Below are positions 1-10,939 of a DNA stretch of 64,000 nucleotides, piece after piece (the stretch's first letter is position 1; each line of letters opens with the position of its first letter). This DNA comes from Pieris napi (taxonomy: Eukaryota > Arthropoda > Insecta > Lepidoptera > Pieridae). The position numbers were made by a program, and so were the translations under genes. The notes under the pieces were generated by a model that did no database searches, had not been told where the DNA came from, and saw only the letters and a program-made list of their open reading frames with translations. The stretch lies in NCBI RefSeq assembly GCF_905475465.1, contig NC_062243.1, positions 2,128,001 through 2,192,000 on the forward strand, written 5' to 3'.

Positions 1-429
1 AAAAATGGTTCATTAATGAATTATACACAGCCTCCGCTATAGGGCTGTTACTGTTATGTTTGTCTGTTGAGATTTTGAGTTCATTCAAAGGTGGAATAGA
101 AAATGCGATTAGGATATTTTTAACAGAAGAAACCTGTGATCTCCTCTGCTCTGTTCTGCCCTGAGCTCAAACTATTTCTATTACTTCGATGCCTGATATA
201 TCCGGTTTCACAGTTGCCCTATAATAAGCTGCATAGCCGGTCTTTATAGAGATTTTTTTTTTTTATTTATTTATTTTCCATATTTCCTATTTTTACAGTA
301 ACTTAATACTAATACAATAGAAAACTAACGTAAAACATAATATAAACATAACAAGTAAAAACTTAAAAACCTAAACCATTTTATAACTAATTAATTATAA
401 ATAATGAAATTCTTGTGAATTTAGCCAGT

Positions 430-670
430 CCGCGCGATTACATCGTAGTATAGTAAAGCCTATTGGAACCAAGTCAGAATCAGCTATTGAATCATTACAG
501 CCTGTCTCTGTGACAGCAATCAAGTCTGCCTCTGCTGTCAACACACTTGCGTTAAAGTTAACTAATTTAGTCCGAAGCCCCCTTACGTTTTGATAGAATA
601 TATCAATAATAATTGGTTTACTTCCACCCTTCTTTACTTTTGTTCGATCTCCGAAACCACACCCAATCAC
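430..670 (-). pseudogene. LINE APE-type endonuclease, N-terminal fragment
   Basis: The frame reads IDIFYQNVRGLRTKL, then ADLIAVTETG. The QN pair (residues 27-28) and the ET pair (55-56) match the first two catalytic motifs of LINE apurinic-type endonucleases. The match stops near FTILRCNR at about base 430, where the sequence switches to the family's 3' tail. Confidence 0.75.
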
Positions 671-1154
671 AAAATTCTATATTTACTGGCCAATTTTCAG
701 GTTGACAGAGTACCTTATATTCACTTTCTGGTACACCAATAATAAAAGATGCATAGTCCCTTTCCGTTTTATGATTTATCTTTTCTACGCTAACTGTCAC
801 ATTTTTGTTATATATTTTTTTCACATAACTTTCCAAACATTCCACCGACGTTTCCTTTTTTAAGCGCCATACGTGTAAAAACTTCTTCCGCTCGGTCCCT
901 TCAATCTGTATAGCGTTTCTGCAATCACCCTTTTTTACCTCTTTTCGAGGGTATTTGCTCCGGGGACTGTCATCGTCATTCAACTTTGCCTTGGTTTCCA
1001 ACATATTACCCTTTTTTCGCAATTTCTCCTTTCCTTGCCCTTTATACATTGGAAATCCATTTTGGTCTTCAATTTCTATTGACGCCGACGTCGTGGCCAC
1101 ACATTCGTTCATGGACGCATCAGTAATTTGGCTATTATGTTTTAGGACATCCAC
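618..1154 (-). pseudogene. LINE ORF1-like protein
   Basis: 178 codons, ATG at 1154. Residues 1-90 are low-complexity and basic (KGQGKEKLRKKG, RKEVKKGD). Residues 90-170 form a compact domain with FLHVWRL (92-98), a YASFIIGVP stretch (134-142) and WPVNIEFCDWVWFRR (155-169). This layout is typical of C-terminal ORF1 domains of insect CR1/Jockey-like LINEs, which bind nucleic acid. It is followed with a short overlap and frame change by an endonuclease start, as in ORF1-ORF2 of such elements. The frame itself is intact but the element cannot be autonomous. Confidence 0.55.
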
Positions 1155-1190
1155 AAAAGATTGCTACTACTGACTACTAGTACTAGATTG

Positions 1191-1413
1191 ATACTAGCTG
1201 ACCCGGCAAACGTCGTTTTGCCATGTACCTATATTATTTATAGGAAACATTTTTTGGTTCAATAAAAATAACTGTCTATTATAATAAAAAATAGGGGTTG
1301 ATCATAGAGGGGTGACAATTAAGGGTTGTATGTATTTCTGTATGCTGTATCATAAAAAAAATAAAATCAAAAAGTTTTGTCTAAAAAATAAAAATAAAAA
1401 TTTAGGGATGGAC
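1191..1413 (+). repeat. Short interspersed repeat family A, 5' part
   Basis: Begins ACTAGCTGACCCGGCAAACG and carries the internal AGGGGTTGATCATAGAGGGG block shared with copies at 17.05, 30.75 (reverse), 51.84 and 56.59 kb. It lacks the 3' half (the GGTCGAGCCGTTTCGGAGGA block) that full copies have. Such lepidopteran repeats end in AATTTTATATATTAG and resemble RTE-type LINE tails or their SINEs; the class is not certain. Confidence 0.6.
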
Positions 1414-2284
1414 CGCCGTTTATTACGTTGTTTGTTTTTCTTTTAATGTAACGAAGTATAAAAATGTATATCACTAATATACAGTCAAAATCTGATACAA
1501 CGACATCGAAGGGACTACTCATATTTCAGTCGTAAACAACACGATAGTCGTAACAGCCGATGACGTTGTTATTAAGTACCTAATACGATACAATTCAGCC
1601 GGGACCTTTGATTTTGGTCAATATAACCGGTATTTCTAAACGATGTCGTCGTAAACGGTTTTGACTGTAACTAGATTTTATCGTATTATGATAGTAACCT
1701 ACCAATACAGCACAAATATGCAGCATGAGCCTGATATATGCAAGAAAATATATATACCGCAATATGTTGAACACTCCAAGGAAACTCCATTTTAAATGCT
1801 GAAAATAAAGCAGTGTGATGAAGGATGTAAGAACCTTATAGCCTAATTACGGACTACTATCGCAAGCATGGTCTGTACGGAATGGACAACTATTTTTGAC
1901 TAGTTACATGTTCTTTTTGTTATATCACACAAAATGGAAGAATTTCAAATGTAATGGAGGTAATAAAATCCTTCGGGAAGGAACTGAAAAGCGAAATTAT
2001 GCGTTCAACTGAGCTACTTTTGAAGCTAAACTTGGCGGTAGACAAAAGGCTATTACCTAAAAAGAAATTGCGTCCGCCATTTGTATAGGTCCAAACAGTT
2101 TTTGACCAATCTATTATCAGGTTGGAACTACACATCCCACCGGAAGAAACTACACGCCCAGGTCGTTGGGCGAGTGTTTTTTCGAGAAAAAGAGGTAAAA
2201 ATATCGTGCAACATGAGGCGGGTAAAGGGTTCAGTGGAGATGTATTGCTCACTGTGTCACGGTGGTGACATTAGAATCATAATA
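1414..2284. other. No recognised gene; possible coding remnant
   Basis: About 1485-1700 has a higher G+C content and repeated GTCGTAAAC words and may be an unclassified repeat. At 1935-2275 the plus strand has short open stretches (VMEVIKSFGKELKSEIMRST, then HIPPEETTRPGRWASVFSRK in another frame) that look like a broken coding sequence, but I cannot name a family. Confidence 0.3.
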
Positions 2285-2288
2285 TACA

Positions 2289-2858
2289 TGTCGCAGTCAA
2301 CTAGCTTAATGAGCCGTTCAATTAACGGCCTAGCTTTTTACTAAACGGCGCCGTTTAACTAGCAACCTGAAAGATATTCAGCCGTAGTGTTTGTTACAAT
2401 ATCTATCAACTGGCTGGCTAATGCTTAGGCTATTCGTACGATAGAGTCATTATTTGCCAGAAATAAAAAAAGGTGAAACATATGAAAAAAAAAAAATATT
2501 TCTTTTAAAATTAAATTGCTTGAGTCAAATTCACACTATTATTGTCACTACACACTCTTCCATTGTAATTGTTATTTTTCATGAAACTTTGGAAAACACC
2601 ATCGAAATTTTGGTTTTCCTACGCCATATTGACAGTATAAAGAGTTTCGTTTCGAGTTTGAGAGTGGCAGAAAGTGGAATTAAATTTAAATTAACAGTCA
2701 ACAGGCTATACAAGTAATAAAATGTCATCGATCCAAGTCATTTGCCTAGCTGTTTGATTAACTGGCTGAACATCTTTCAGGCCGCTAGTTAAACGGCGCC
2801 GTTTAGTAAAAATCTAGGCTGTTAATTGAACGGCTGATTAAGCTAGTTAGCTGCGACA
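2289..2858. mobile_element. 570-bp MITE with long TIRs and TACA target duplication
   Basis: The ends TGTCGCAG and CTGCGACA are inverted. The match continues for about 95 bases with a handful of mismatches, including GAGCCGTTCAATTAACGGCC and the palindrome AAACGGCGCCGTTT. TACA flanks the element on both sides (2285-2288 and 2859-2862). There is no transposase inside. It lies about 140 bases beyond the donor site of the odorant-receptor-like exon, within what would be its intron. Superfamily not assigned. Confidence 0.8.
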
Positions 2859-2997
2859 TACACACTACAATGCCTTTAAAAAAAAAACAATAAAAATATT
2901 CAAATAGCAATGCAGCCACAGCATCCATATGACAAAAAAAAAGCTTGTATTTTGGAGTGGAAAGTAAATTACTAGCTATAAAATGTGTTATACTTAC

Positions 2998-3529
2998 GTA
3001 ATATACGCAATGAACTTTTAATCTCTGTATAAAACGCCCCATAATAGTAAAGTACAACGCATAAGCACACCGACCCCATATAAAGCTTTAACATACGCCC
3101 TGACACTCTTATCCATTTCTTCTCCGAGTTCATAATAAACAATTTTAAATCATACTTTTTACCAAATACATCAAATTCCAAAACCTGTTTTATAAGGTGC
3201 ATACTTAAGCCGGGATTATTGAATACCATTTCATCTATGTACTCCTCTAACTCTTTTTTAAAGTACACATAATTACATAAGTTAAGAAATAAAAGCGAAA
3301 ACGTCAAAGATAGACACGCAGCTTGCATGCTTTTAGAGAAATTCCAGAAATGTTGTATGAAAAAATTGGCTGAGAATGAAATGGCCGATATGCTGATTAT
3401 TATATTTAACATCATGTAAAAGCGCCATGCTTTGGAATTCCGATGAGTTTTTGAAAAAATTCTTATGCCTGCATAACAGAGTACTCTGTCGAAGAAAGTT
3501 ATAGTTCCATCCATGATGCGTGAACACAC
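2998..3529 (-). CDS. Odorant-receptor-like gene, first coding exon (partial)
   Basis: Seen: an open frame from ATG at 3529 (second, equally plausible ATG at 3514) ends at a good splice donor, TAC|GTAAGTA, with the exon ending at 2998 in phase 1. About 177 codons. It has three hydrophobic segments, near residues 38-60 (MMLNIIISISAISF), 68-92 (AACLSLTFSLLFLNLCNYVYF) and 150-172 (YMGSVCLCVVLYYYGAFY), with a charged KKELEEYIDEM stretch between. Family knowledge: the N-terminal part of insect seven-helix odorant receptors (7tm_6) has this arrangement, including a long extracellular loop before TM3 and a first exon of this size. Inference: an odorant receptor, with a gustatory receptor as the less likely alternative. 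The remaining exons should lie below 2998, but none was recognised in a region occupied by an inverted-repeat element and a LINE. The gene is therefore truncated, broken or continues outside the window. Confidence 0.6.
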
Positions 3530-3539
3530 AACTATGCAA

Positions 3540-5600
3540 AGAATATTACAGATGTGTGAATGGTATTAACATTCGTTCAAAATTATTTATTAAAAGTGCA
3601 TTGTGGATGTTAACCGCAACGATAGATTTATATCGATATTTAATTTCAATAACATTAAGTTATAAACAGATAGTTTAGATCTCTTAAAAAAATTCAATGC
3701 AGAAGGTTTATCCTTGATATTTTTGTACGAAAATAAATATGTATGTCTACCCTGACCGTATTGTATCGAGATAAATTCGCGGTTATATTCGTTAAATAAG
3801 TTTTTTTATATGTTCTAAAAACAACATGCATGTTTAACAATACGAAAAAGATGTGACATTACTAATTTTATGCATATAATCATCAATCATAGTAGAACAT
3901 AGAAAGAGAAACTAAAACACAAAGAACCCAACATCCATTTAGATTTTTTTAGTTGTACAGAAATTCTACAACTAAAAAAATCTAAATGTATCGTACGAGT
4001 ACCTTGTAGTGTCAGGCACCGAAGGCTAATGAACTAATATGTTTGTAAATAAAGTATTTATTGTTATTAAAAATTGGCTATTTTGTTTGCAGTTTGAAGT
4101 AATGCCTGATAATTATGAAACTAACAAAGCCTCTATAAGTTGTAGAATAATTGGTCATCTTTATTTACATGTAAAGTGAGAGTTCACAGAGTCAGAGATC
4201 TCTTTCATTTTCTTCTGTATTTTATTCATAAAACCATCGATATTTTATAGCGAAGGAACGTAATGTCATTTAAACATTGGTCATTCTTAATGCAAAGGTT
4301 ACTCAGACCTAATATTACATATCATTATAATAATACATTTGTGAGAAATTCACATGTGCTTTTTTAATTTCAGCAATTTATCCTTGTTTTTTTATTTTAT
4401 TTATTAAGAAGAAAAAGGTTAAAGAACAAAAAGTTTTGTTTCAATTTATTGTTTTGGTACCCATATACCAACAATTCATAGCTGTAGACTTTTAAGGAAT
4501 TTTTTTAAATATTTTCGAACCGATACTGACAAAAACGTAGTTTTTAAATAAAACTTGATTACTTTACATTTCTCGAGAAAACCTTCCAGCAGTCAAGAAA
4601 CAATATATAATAGTCACCATTTCAAGTTATTATTAAGACAGAAATTGTACCAATATCATAACACAACAATAGGATTTCATTTTTATTTACTTTGATAGAC
4701 ACCCCATTGGTTATTCGTGAAGCGGAGTTTTTCTCCCATTCCGCTGATGTATGGCCCGATCAAATAATTCCGTTTATCTTTTTCGCTTTACGCTCTTTTT
4801 GTGGAAACAATTCCCGGCTCGAACTGATATAGATGAGCTTTTAAGTTTTTGATTTGTGATTTATTTTCAACGATTCTGCGCGGTATTAGATATTTTTTTC
4901 GTTTTTATTGGAGAGTTTATGAGGCTTTTAGCAATGATTTATTTCTGTGGTAGAAATATTTATCTTATATGTAAATATGTTTTCGCTGTGTTGTTAAGTG
5001 ACTCGATAATGTGACAAAGTGTGCGCCTGATTGACTAATAATTAAGTTATTCAAGTGATATTATTTCTATATCCATTTCTATATTGGGTTTTCAGAAAAT
5101 TATCGTAACGAATTGTATTTAATCAAAACATAGAACATTCATTTACCAATTCAATCAATTAAAAATATAACATAATATGTGATAGACCAGTATCAAGTAC
5201 CAATATGTCGATATGTTGAACGATAGCTTTTATCTATATTTTAAAATGAATTGATTTTGATTAGCTCTACGAAACTACCATATATTATTTAAATTTTGAA
5301 AGATTTTTGTCAATCACCATCGAAGACTATTATTTTTATATTACAATGTTTATTATACTAAATAAATGCTTTCGTGTCGTAATTATCCAGTAATCCAAGG
5401 ATATCTTTCAGAGACGTGAGTTAGCGCTAAGTATGATCCAAATGTAAAACGTATTGCAATTTGATACGCTATTCGCGATTGTGTTGTCTCATATCTGAAT
5501 GTTACACCAAAATTTCGCACACCTATTATTCACAAATTAAAGCTATCTAATGACATTGTGCTTACACTTCTATAAGTGCCCCTAAGCCCCTTATTTGTGC
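3540..5600. other. AT-rich sequence, no gene seen
   Basis: No convincing frame or recognised repeat. It contains one short perfect hairpin (separate entry) and a slightly more GC-rich patch at about 4735-4850. Confidence 0.5.
3936..3988. repeat. Perfect 22-bp hairpin, 9-base loop
   Basis: CATTTAGATTTTTTTAGTTG (then TA) is followed after CAGAAATTC by its exact reverse complement. The arms are AT-rich. It may be a tiny MITE core or a chance inversion. Confidence 0.7.
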
Positions 5601-5604
5601 GTAA

Positions 5605-5935
5605 TTTTTTTAATAGAACAGGGGCATACGGGACGGAGGGTCATCTGTTGTTAAGTGTTACCGCTGCCTATATACATTCTCAATGCCAAAGGACTCGTGA
5701 GTGCGATGCCGGCCTTTTAGGTACTGGTACGCTCTTTTCCTTAGTCTAATTGGATCGGAAATACTTCAGTGGGTAACTCCACATAGTGATGGAGCGCGGC
5801 AAACAATCAGTTGTGGAAGTGAAACGGGTGGAATTTCGTATTCTGCCCCGAAGACGTTGATGAAACTCAGCTGCTGGTATTAATCCGAACAACTCCTCTG
5901 AATACTCTCCATCCATCTCCACTATACATTGCAAC
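5605..5935 (-). repeat. LINE 3' end, truncated (family L)
   Basis: On the minus strand, broken frames read RLRGRIRNSTRFTSTT and TMWSYPLKYFRSN, then a tail with a T run at about 5608 on the plus strand. This matches the C-terminal end of a lepidopteran LINE reverse transcriptase (consensus like TLWNQLP..FP, then FKKRAY.FL.GRQRT). Relatives are at 10.7, 14.5, 16.9, 25.3, 40.5, 45.1, 47.0, 47.1, 56.1 and 61.6 kb. Confidence 0.75.
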
Positions 5936-5939
5936 CCAA

Positions 5940-6335
5940 GTCAACAATAAAAAGATTCTTTAATGTTGGAAATACCAAACTTTCTTAAAGCTCATTTCCT
6001 TTGATTTCAGTATTATATTTACTTTATGTTATCGCCAAAATCTCTTTTATTATACTATTTGTTCTTTTTGTGTGATGAAAAGAGAAAGATTGTCTTTCAT
6101 TAATTTCTTTAAGGATTCCTCCCCCGTATGCGACAAGATATTCACAATAATTGTTCCATGTACCACATACGAACACGAATTATCTGCGTAAGTCGTTAAT
6201 GTTTCGGGTTTTAGCTTACTACAATACAATTTTTACCTTACCAAAGAGGGTGTGAGGAAATATTATAGAAAATGGCAAGATTTTTTTTGCAGTAGTAAGT
6301 AATCATTTATTTTTTCTATAAAATATTAATTTATA
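5940..6335. other. No gene seen
   Basis: AT-rich sequence without recognised coding or repeat signal. Confidence 0.4.
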
Positions 6336-6336
6336 G

Positions 6337-6535
6337 TTGTACTAGCGGACCCCACAGACGTTGTCTTGCATAATATTTAAAGCGATTAGGATATTAAACT
6401 AAGTATGAAAGTACCGACTGCAAACCAACCAGGGCTCAACCCAAACGCATATTAAAAAACATTAAAATCGGTCCAGCCGTTTAATAGGAGTGACATACAC
6501 ACGTACAGTAGAATTATATATATGTAAGCTATCCT
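6337..6535 (+). repeat. Short interspersed repeat family B
   Basis: Starts CTAGCGGACCCCACAGACG and ends GGTCCAGCCGTTTAATAGGA followed by an AGAATTATATATAT tail. The same family lies reversed at 43.37-43.59 kb. Likely an RTE-type LINE 3' end or a SINE using it. Confidence 0.6.
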
Positions 6536-6655
6536 ATCTTTTGAGTTAGATCAAACTGTACACGGTGTGCAAATTTTATTGAAATCGGTTAAGTAGTTTA
6601 GGAGTCCATAGCGGACAAACAACGTGACGCGTAATTAATATTTATTAAAATGTCA
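6525..6655 (+). repeat. Short interspersed repeat family C
   Basis: About 130 bases (GTAAGCTATCCTATCTTTT to GCGTAATTAATATTTATTAA) match 11.61-11.75 kb. The ATTGAAATCGGTTAAGTAGT core and TATATTA-type ending again suggest an RTE-like tail. Confidence 0.65.
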
Positions 6656-6659
6656 ATTG

Positions 6660-7600
6660 CAGTTTTATTTTTTTTACCTATTACTGTACTTAATTGACTG
6701 ATGTTTTCTGTTTCGTATATTTTGTTTCTCAAGGTAATCCGTTTTAGATTGTATATTTTCTAAGTGTTTTCTTTTATAATATGAATATCTGTAGCTGTAA
6801 GATTACTTATTAATAAATTAATTGTAAAAATAATAATCTAATTTTAATTTACATTTATCTCATAACCTAACTATTATAGAATGATTATAAACATAAATGC
6901 ATTGGATCACTTTATATAGGCATTATTCAGTTCGATACATATGTCAGAGAGTGCTGCGAACGAACTAATATCCGGCGTCGTCACGTTGAAGTGGCGTGTT
7001 CGGTTTCACAGTATTGTAGTCACGCAGAGTGCCGGGACAAGCCACACGTGACAGCTTAGCTTGCCTGATGTTTCAATAGCTAACAATTTTATATATATAA
7101 AGTGAATTGTTATTGTATTATCATTTTCGAGTTCATTAGATTAGGTGTGAGTTTCGCAGTTTTTCTGCTTCAGTGATAACTTTTCGCCATGGCGATTTGC
7201 CTACTAACCCGCCATGAAAGACGTTAAAAAAAACATTTCTTTACTAAAAAGTAAATTTTTTATTTGATTGACATAAAAATTTATAAGTTATAAAGTGTAA
7301 CCTCTATACTATGAAGCGAAAGAAATGTTACATTGTATGGGCAACAACGCAAATATACTAAATTTTCAATTTTACGCAAGCAAAGCAAGGCGTGAAGTCA
7401 ATAGATAGCCTATTATTTGTTTCACTAGGAAATTACTTATTTAATATGTTTAGTAAACAAAATAGGTTTTTAATTAAGGTAATTTACAAGTATGGTCGCT
7501 TGTTGAGAAAATCGCTACCCAAGGGTAAAATAAAAAAAATATCAGGGCTATTATGGACGTTGGACCTCTCGTAAGCCGTAGACAATTTTTTGAAAACTTG
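6660..7600. other. No gene seen
   Basis: AT-rich sequence. A GC-richer patch at 6950-7080 carries several CACGTG/CGTCACG-like words and may be a promoter, but no exon follows. Confidence 0.35.
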
Positions 7601-7890
7601 GTATTTTGACAATACCAATTTTATATATCCTTGAAGCAGTGACTGTAAAGATGCATCAAAAATTGTTCAAAAAATTTAAAGAAACTTGTCTGTATATACC
7701 GTGCTATATATTGCTATCATGGCTATCAAACTATATAATCACCTTCTTAGAAGTTATGTATCAATTTGTAATTCTTTCAAGGGGAAGGTGTTTAAATTTT
7801 TAAAGACAAAGTGCGCAAGGTTTTCTGTGGGGGCGAGTATTAAGACCATAAAATTGACACCAATTATAAAAACCTTAACTTTATTATGAC
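7600..7890 (+). repeat. Degraded LINE C-terminal fragment (family M)
   Basis: Reads KLFKKFKETCLYIPC and later YNHLLRSY in a shifted frame. This matches the better copy at 29.54 kb (KLFNTYKETCLYIP, then FNHLPRSYRSL, then FKGKVIGFLKSRCFYSV). Several frameshifts. Confidence 0.65.
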
Positions 7891-8100
7891 ATTATAAAAA
7901 TTAATTATTATTTATTTTATTCCATATCATTATTCTATCTTTACAGTAATTACTAATTCGATAGAACGACACAATATTTATACCCACACCAATTAACCTA
8001 AATAAAAAACATTTAAAAAAAATATACCTAAATCTTATAACTAATAATATAGGAAGCAACTCTTGTGAACTCAGCCAGTGTACAAACAAATAGGTCTACC
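7890..8100 (-). repeat. LINE 3' tail, relative of the element at 245-430
   Basis: The region matches the 3' part of the element at the window start (ACAGTAATTACTAATTCGAT versus ACAGTAACTTAATACTAATA, and the LSSQE-coding stretch). It abuts the opposite-facing LINE fragment at 7.6-7.89 kb. Confidence 0.5.
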
Positions 8101-8820
8101 TCAACAGAAATCCTATTTATTATATGTATTGCTCGCGTGAGTGGTGCTTCGCTAACCAAGTTGGAATGTGCGCGCGGTACATCCAAAAGTTGAGACTTCC
8201 GCCTCAGGTTTCTACTTGGTACCCGTAGATTATGATATTTGCAAGCCTATTTATGGCGTATATTGTGCGAATTTTTATAAACGATAAAATAAACAATTTA
8301 TTATTATTAAAAAAAATTAAATAAAAATAAAAATTTTGAGTAATTTTAGGTGTTACTAATGTTCTGACGAATAAATAAAACAAATCTAATTATCTAATTA
8401 ATCTAAGAGAATTTTATCAGCGCATTCGAATCTATTGCTTTGTAAAATATTTGACCATTGAATTGGTTAACCGATATCGAATATTCTTGTCAAGCAATTC
8501 ATTAATTCTGTTATGCGCTGCATCAGTTAACGTTTAATATTTTAGTGATATTGGATGGGATTCAACCATTCATATTCTATGAGCAAATGTTTTGCAGCTT
8601 CCGAAATGGATTAGCAAACAGTAAAAAACATAGCCAACTCATATTGCTTGTTGTAATCGTGTATTTTTACATTTACAATATACACAAGTATGCTCCGTGT
8701 TTATCTCATTCCTGGTAGTATGGTTAATCTTTTATGCTAACACAAGTGATTGTTATTTTAAGGGTAACATTACTGGATACTTATGCGTTATGTATGACTT
8801 CGGTATGTCAAACACGTAAT
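8100..8820. other. No gene seen
   Basis: AT-rich sequence with no recognised frame or repeat. Confidence 0.4.
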
Positions 8821-9268
8821 GCCGGCCATACACACTACGGTCTACCGGAGAGGTCCACCTGTGCAGGTATGCCTGCGCAGGTAGACCGGAATGTGTGTGG
8901 GAATAGACCTGTGCAGGTTTTTGAACCTGCGCAGGCGACCGGCGCAAGATCGAAAATCGATTCTTTCGAGTGACACCGTACGGTGTACCTGTGCGTGTGA
9001 GCGTGTACTCCGGTCGCCTGCGCAGGTTGTTAAGATAGTAATCGGTTAAATAGTAATAATAATAGTTGAAATTTCAATTCATTTAATAAATTAACATTCC
9101 TTCTCAATAACCAATGCTTACACCACTTTCTTCGCTTGTTTTTCGTATCATTTTTCTTCAAAATTAAAGCAAGACCTAGCAACGCCAGCGTGTCATCGTC
9201 CACATTCGATGTCATCGCAAAGATAACTGAAGACCGCTCCGATACACCGGAACGTCCCCATACATGCT
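8820..9268. mobile_element. PIF/Harbinger-derived MITE
   Basis: The left end GGCCATACACACTACGGTCT is GC-rich and followed by several CCTGTGCAGG/CCTGCGCAGG words. The right end (GACGTTCC, CATACATGCTACC on reading outward) is a decayed inverse of it. On the minus strand from 9215 there is a transposase N-terminal start (separate entry). The target duplication is unclear. Boundaries are approximate. Confidence 0.55.
9030..9215 (-). pseudogene. Harbinger transposase N-terminus (HARBI1-like remnant)
   Basis: 61 codons from ATG at 9215: MTSNVDDDTLALLGLALILK, then RRKWCKHWLLRRN (about residues 28-40). PIF/Harbinger transposases commonly start with a short leucine-rich stretch followed by RRRWWVRPWLLRR. 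The frame ends soon after; no DDE domain follows, so only the start survives between the MITE ends. Confidence 0.75.
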
Positions 9269-9269
9269 A

Positions 9270-10200
9270 CCATATAAATAAATAATCGACTAGACTTTCA
9301 ATTGTTTTAATAAACAGATTACAAATTCAATCTGAACAAGATACCAATGATACTAATCCGATACTTAGCAATCTGCATTTCCGATTGTAAAATCCAGGCA
9401 ATCCATAAACAAGAATTTACGGCTATACATTCCATTGTCGCATTTATTCACTTGGCTGCTTTTATCCTTGTTGAGCATTAATCTGCGCCTGACACCGACA
9501 CTGTGCTAGCCGAAATCCCGGCTCACAGCAAGGTTTTATCCAATACCGATGAAATACTGTATTGATTTATCTTTGCGCAATTTTGTATTGCAATTCGTAT
9601 CATTAGGGATTATTTGTTTTGCCAATGATTTTTATTTTTGTTGTGCATATTTTAGGTGTGTTATTATTTGACTAGTATTAGTCTACCTCTAGGGCATGGG
9701 CGGACAGTGAATTTGTGGGTCTATTACGGGGAAATAGCCAGCGGGAGACCAAGCCTTTAAAGAGTTTTTATTTCAATACTTACCTCTATTTTGGCTTCTG
9801 CTTTGTAATATAAATATGTAAAGCGCAACACCCCCTGTAACCGGAGATTATCTAAAAGTCGACTCTAATCTAAATTAATTACACCCGGCACGTTATACAT
9901 AACAAATTATTTCCCGCTAAGCTCGTAAAAGCCGTGGGAGCTATCACAGGATTTTATTAAAAATGTCTTGAATTCGCGCTTCACTTCAATGTAATATAGG
10001 TAGTGCTAAAGAATTTCTTTTGCAAATAAATCAACGCCGTGATGACAATGCAGACAAGTCGAGAGCACCTCGTTCTTACTGAACGAGGTATTTTGAGCAT
10101 TATTGTTTATTATTTCTCTACCTTGACTGTTTTATGTATTCTTTCAAATAATAGTTTAACGCAAATATTAATGTATATAATTACTTGTGTGGACATGTTT
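9270..10200. other. No gene seen
   Basis: AT-rich sequence with no recognised coding frame. Isolated GC-richer words only. Confidence 0.4.
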
Positions 10201-10204
10201 GCCC

Positions 10205-10480
10205 CGTGTCACCTCCTTCGGACAAGCAAAAAGCTGGGGCAGCCGCAGAGCAGGTTGAAAATAATAAACGGCACAAATATAAGAATCTATCCTCCAACTG
10301 CGATTTTGTTCGGAGGAGTAGAGACTCTTAAGCCGTGGGGTTGAAGTGCACAGGCGCTTATTAAAGATTTAAGTTGGCGCCTGGGAGATAGTACCGGTGA
10401 CCCCAGAGCTGGTGCTTTCCTGGCTCAACCAATAAGTATCGCAATACACCGACGAAACACTGCCACAGGGATCAAACTTT
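10205..10480 (+). repeat. Dispersed repeat D, forward copy
   Basis: Contains GTAGAGACTCTTAAGCCGTG, then GGCGCTTATTAAAGATTTAAG and AGATAGTACCGGTGACCCCA. The same blocks occur in reverse order and orientation at 13.37-13.57 kb. Probably the 3' part of a LINE; class unknown. Confidence 0.65.
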
Positions 10481-10679
10481 TGAATTTTGTTCTAATATTC
10501 TTTTTAATAATTTTTATTATTACTTTGTAGGTTAAGAAAATTGTAAATACATATTATACGTTTATAGCATGAAATATATATTTCATTAAATTACCATTAC
10601 ATTAACATTACAACTGTTATCTATAATAATCTTATATAATGAAGAGGAACGATTTAATGTATATTTTATTTCTTTATTT

Positions 10680-10935
10680 TTATGTAACAGGTGGCAAATG
10701 GGCAGGACGGTCGATGTTAAGTGATACCGTCCTTTTAAGTATTGTTACGCGCTTTTCATGAAAACCCCTAAGTTGAATTGGTTCGGAAATACATCTACAG
10801 CTGGTTCCACATAGTGGTGGTGCGCGGCAAAAACTGCCTTCAAAAACGTTCAGTTGTGGAACGACGGACGTCGAGGTGCAACGGGTGGAATTTCGTATTC
10901 TGCCTCGTCGTCCGATGATGAAACTTTTCACGATT
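10680..10935 (-). repeat. LINE 3' end, truncated (family L)
   Basis: On the minus strand it reads RTTTMWNQL and YFRTNST with frameshifts, then the family tail. It contains an extra 20-odd bases around 10840 compared with relatives. Confidence 0.75.
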
Positions 10936-10939
10936 TGAT

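Larger units (their letters stand above)
245..1172 (-). mobile_element. Internally deleted LINE (ORF1 and endonuclease start joined to 3' tail)
   Basis: On the minus strand the order is an ORF1-like frame (1154-618), the start of an endonuclease frame (670 to about 430), then directly an AT-rich 3' region ending in a poly(A) run (T run at about 247-262 on the plus strand). The last part (about 260-430) resembles the tail at 7890-8100, including the shared LNSQE / LSSQE stretch, which identifies it as the family's 3' end. The reverse transcriptase is absent, so this is a deletion derivative rather than a simple 5' truncation. Confidence 0.65.

Noticed and set aside
5701..5883. Plus-strand open frame at 5.7 kb
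   Set aside because: Antisense of a LINE tail on the minus strand.
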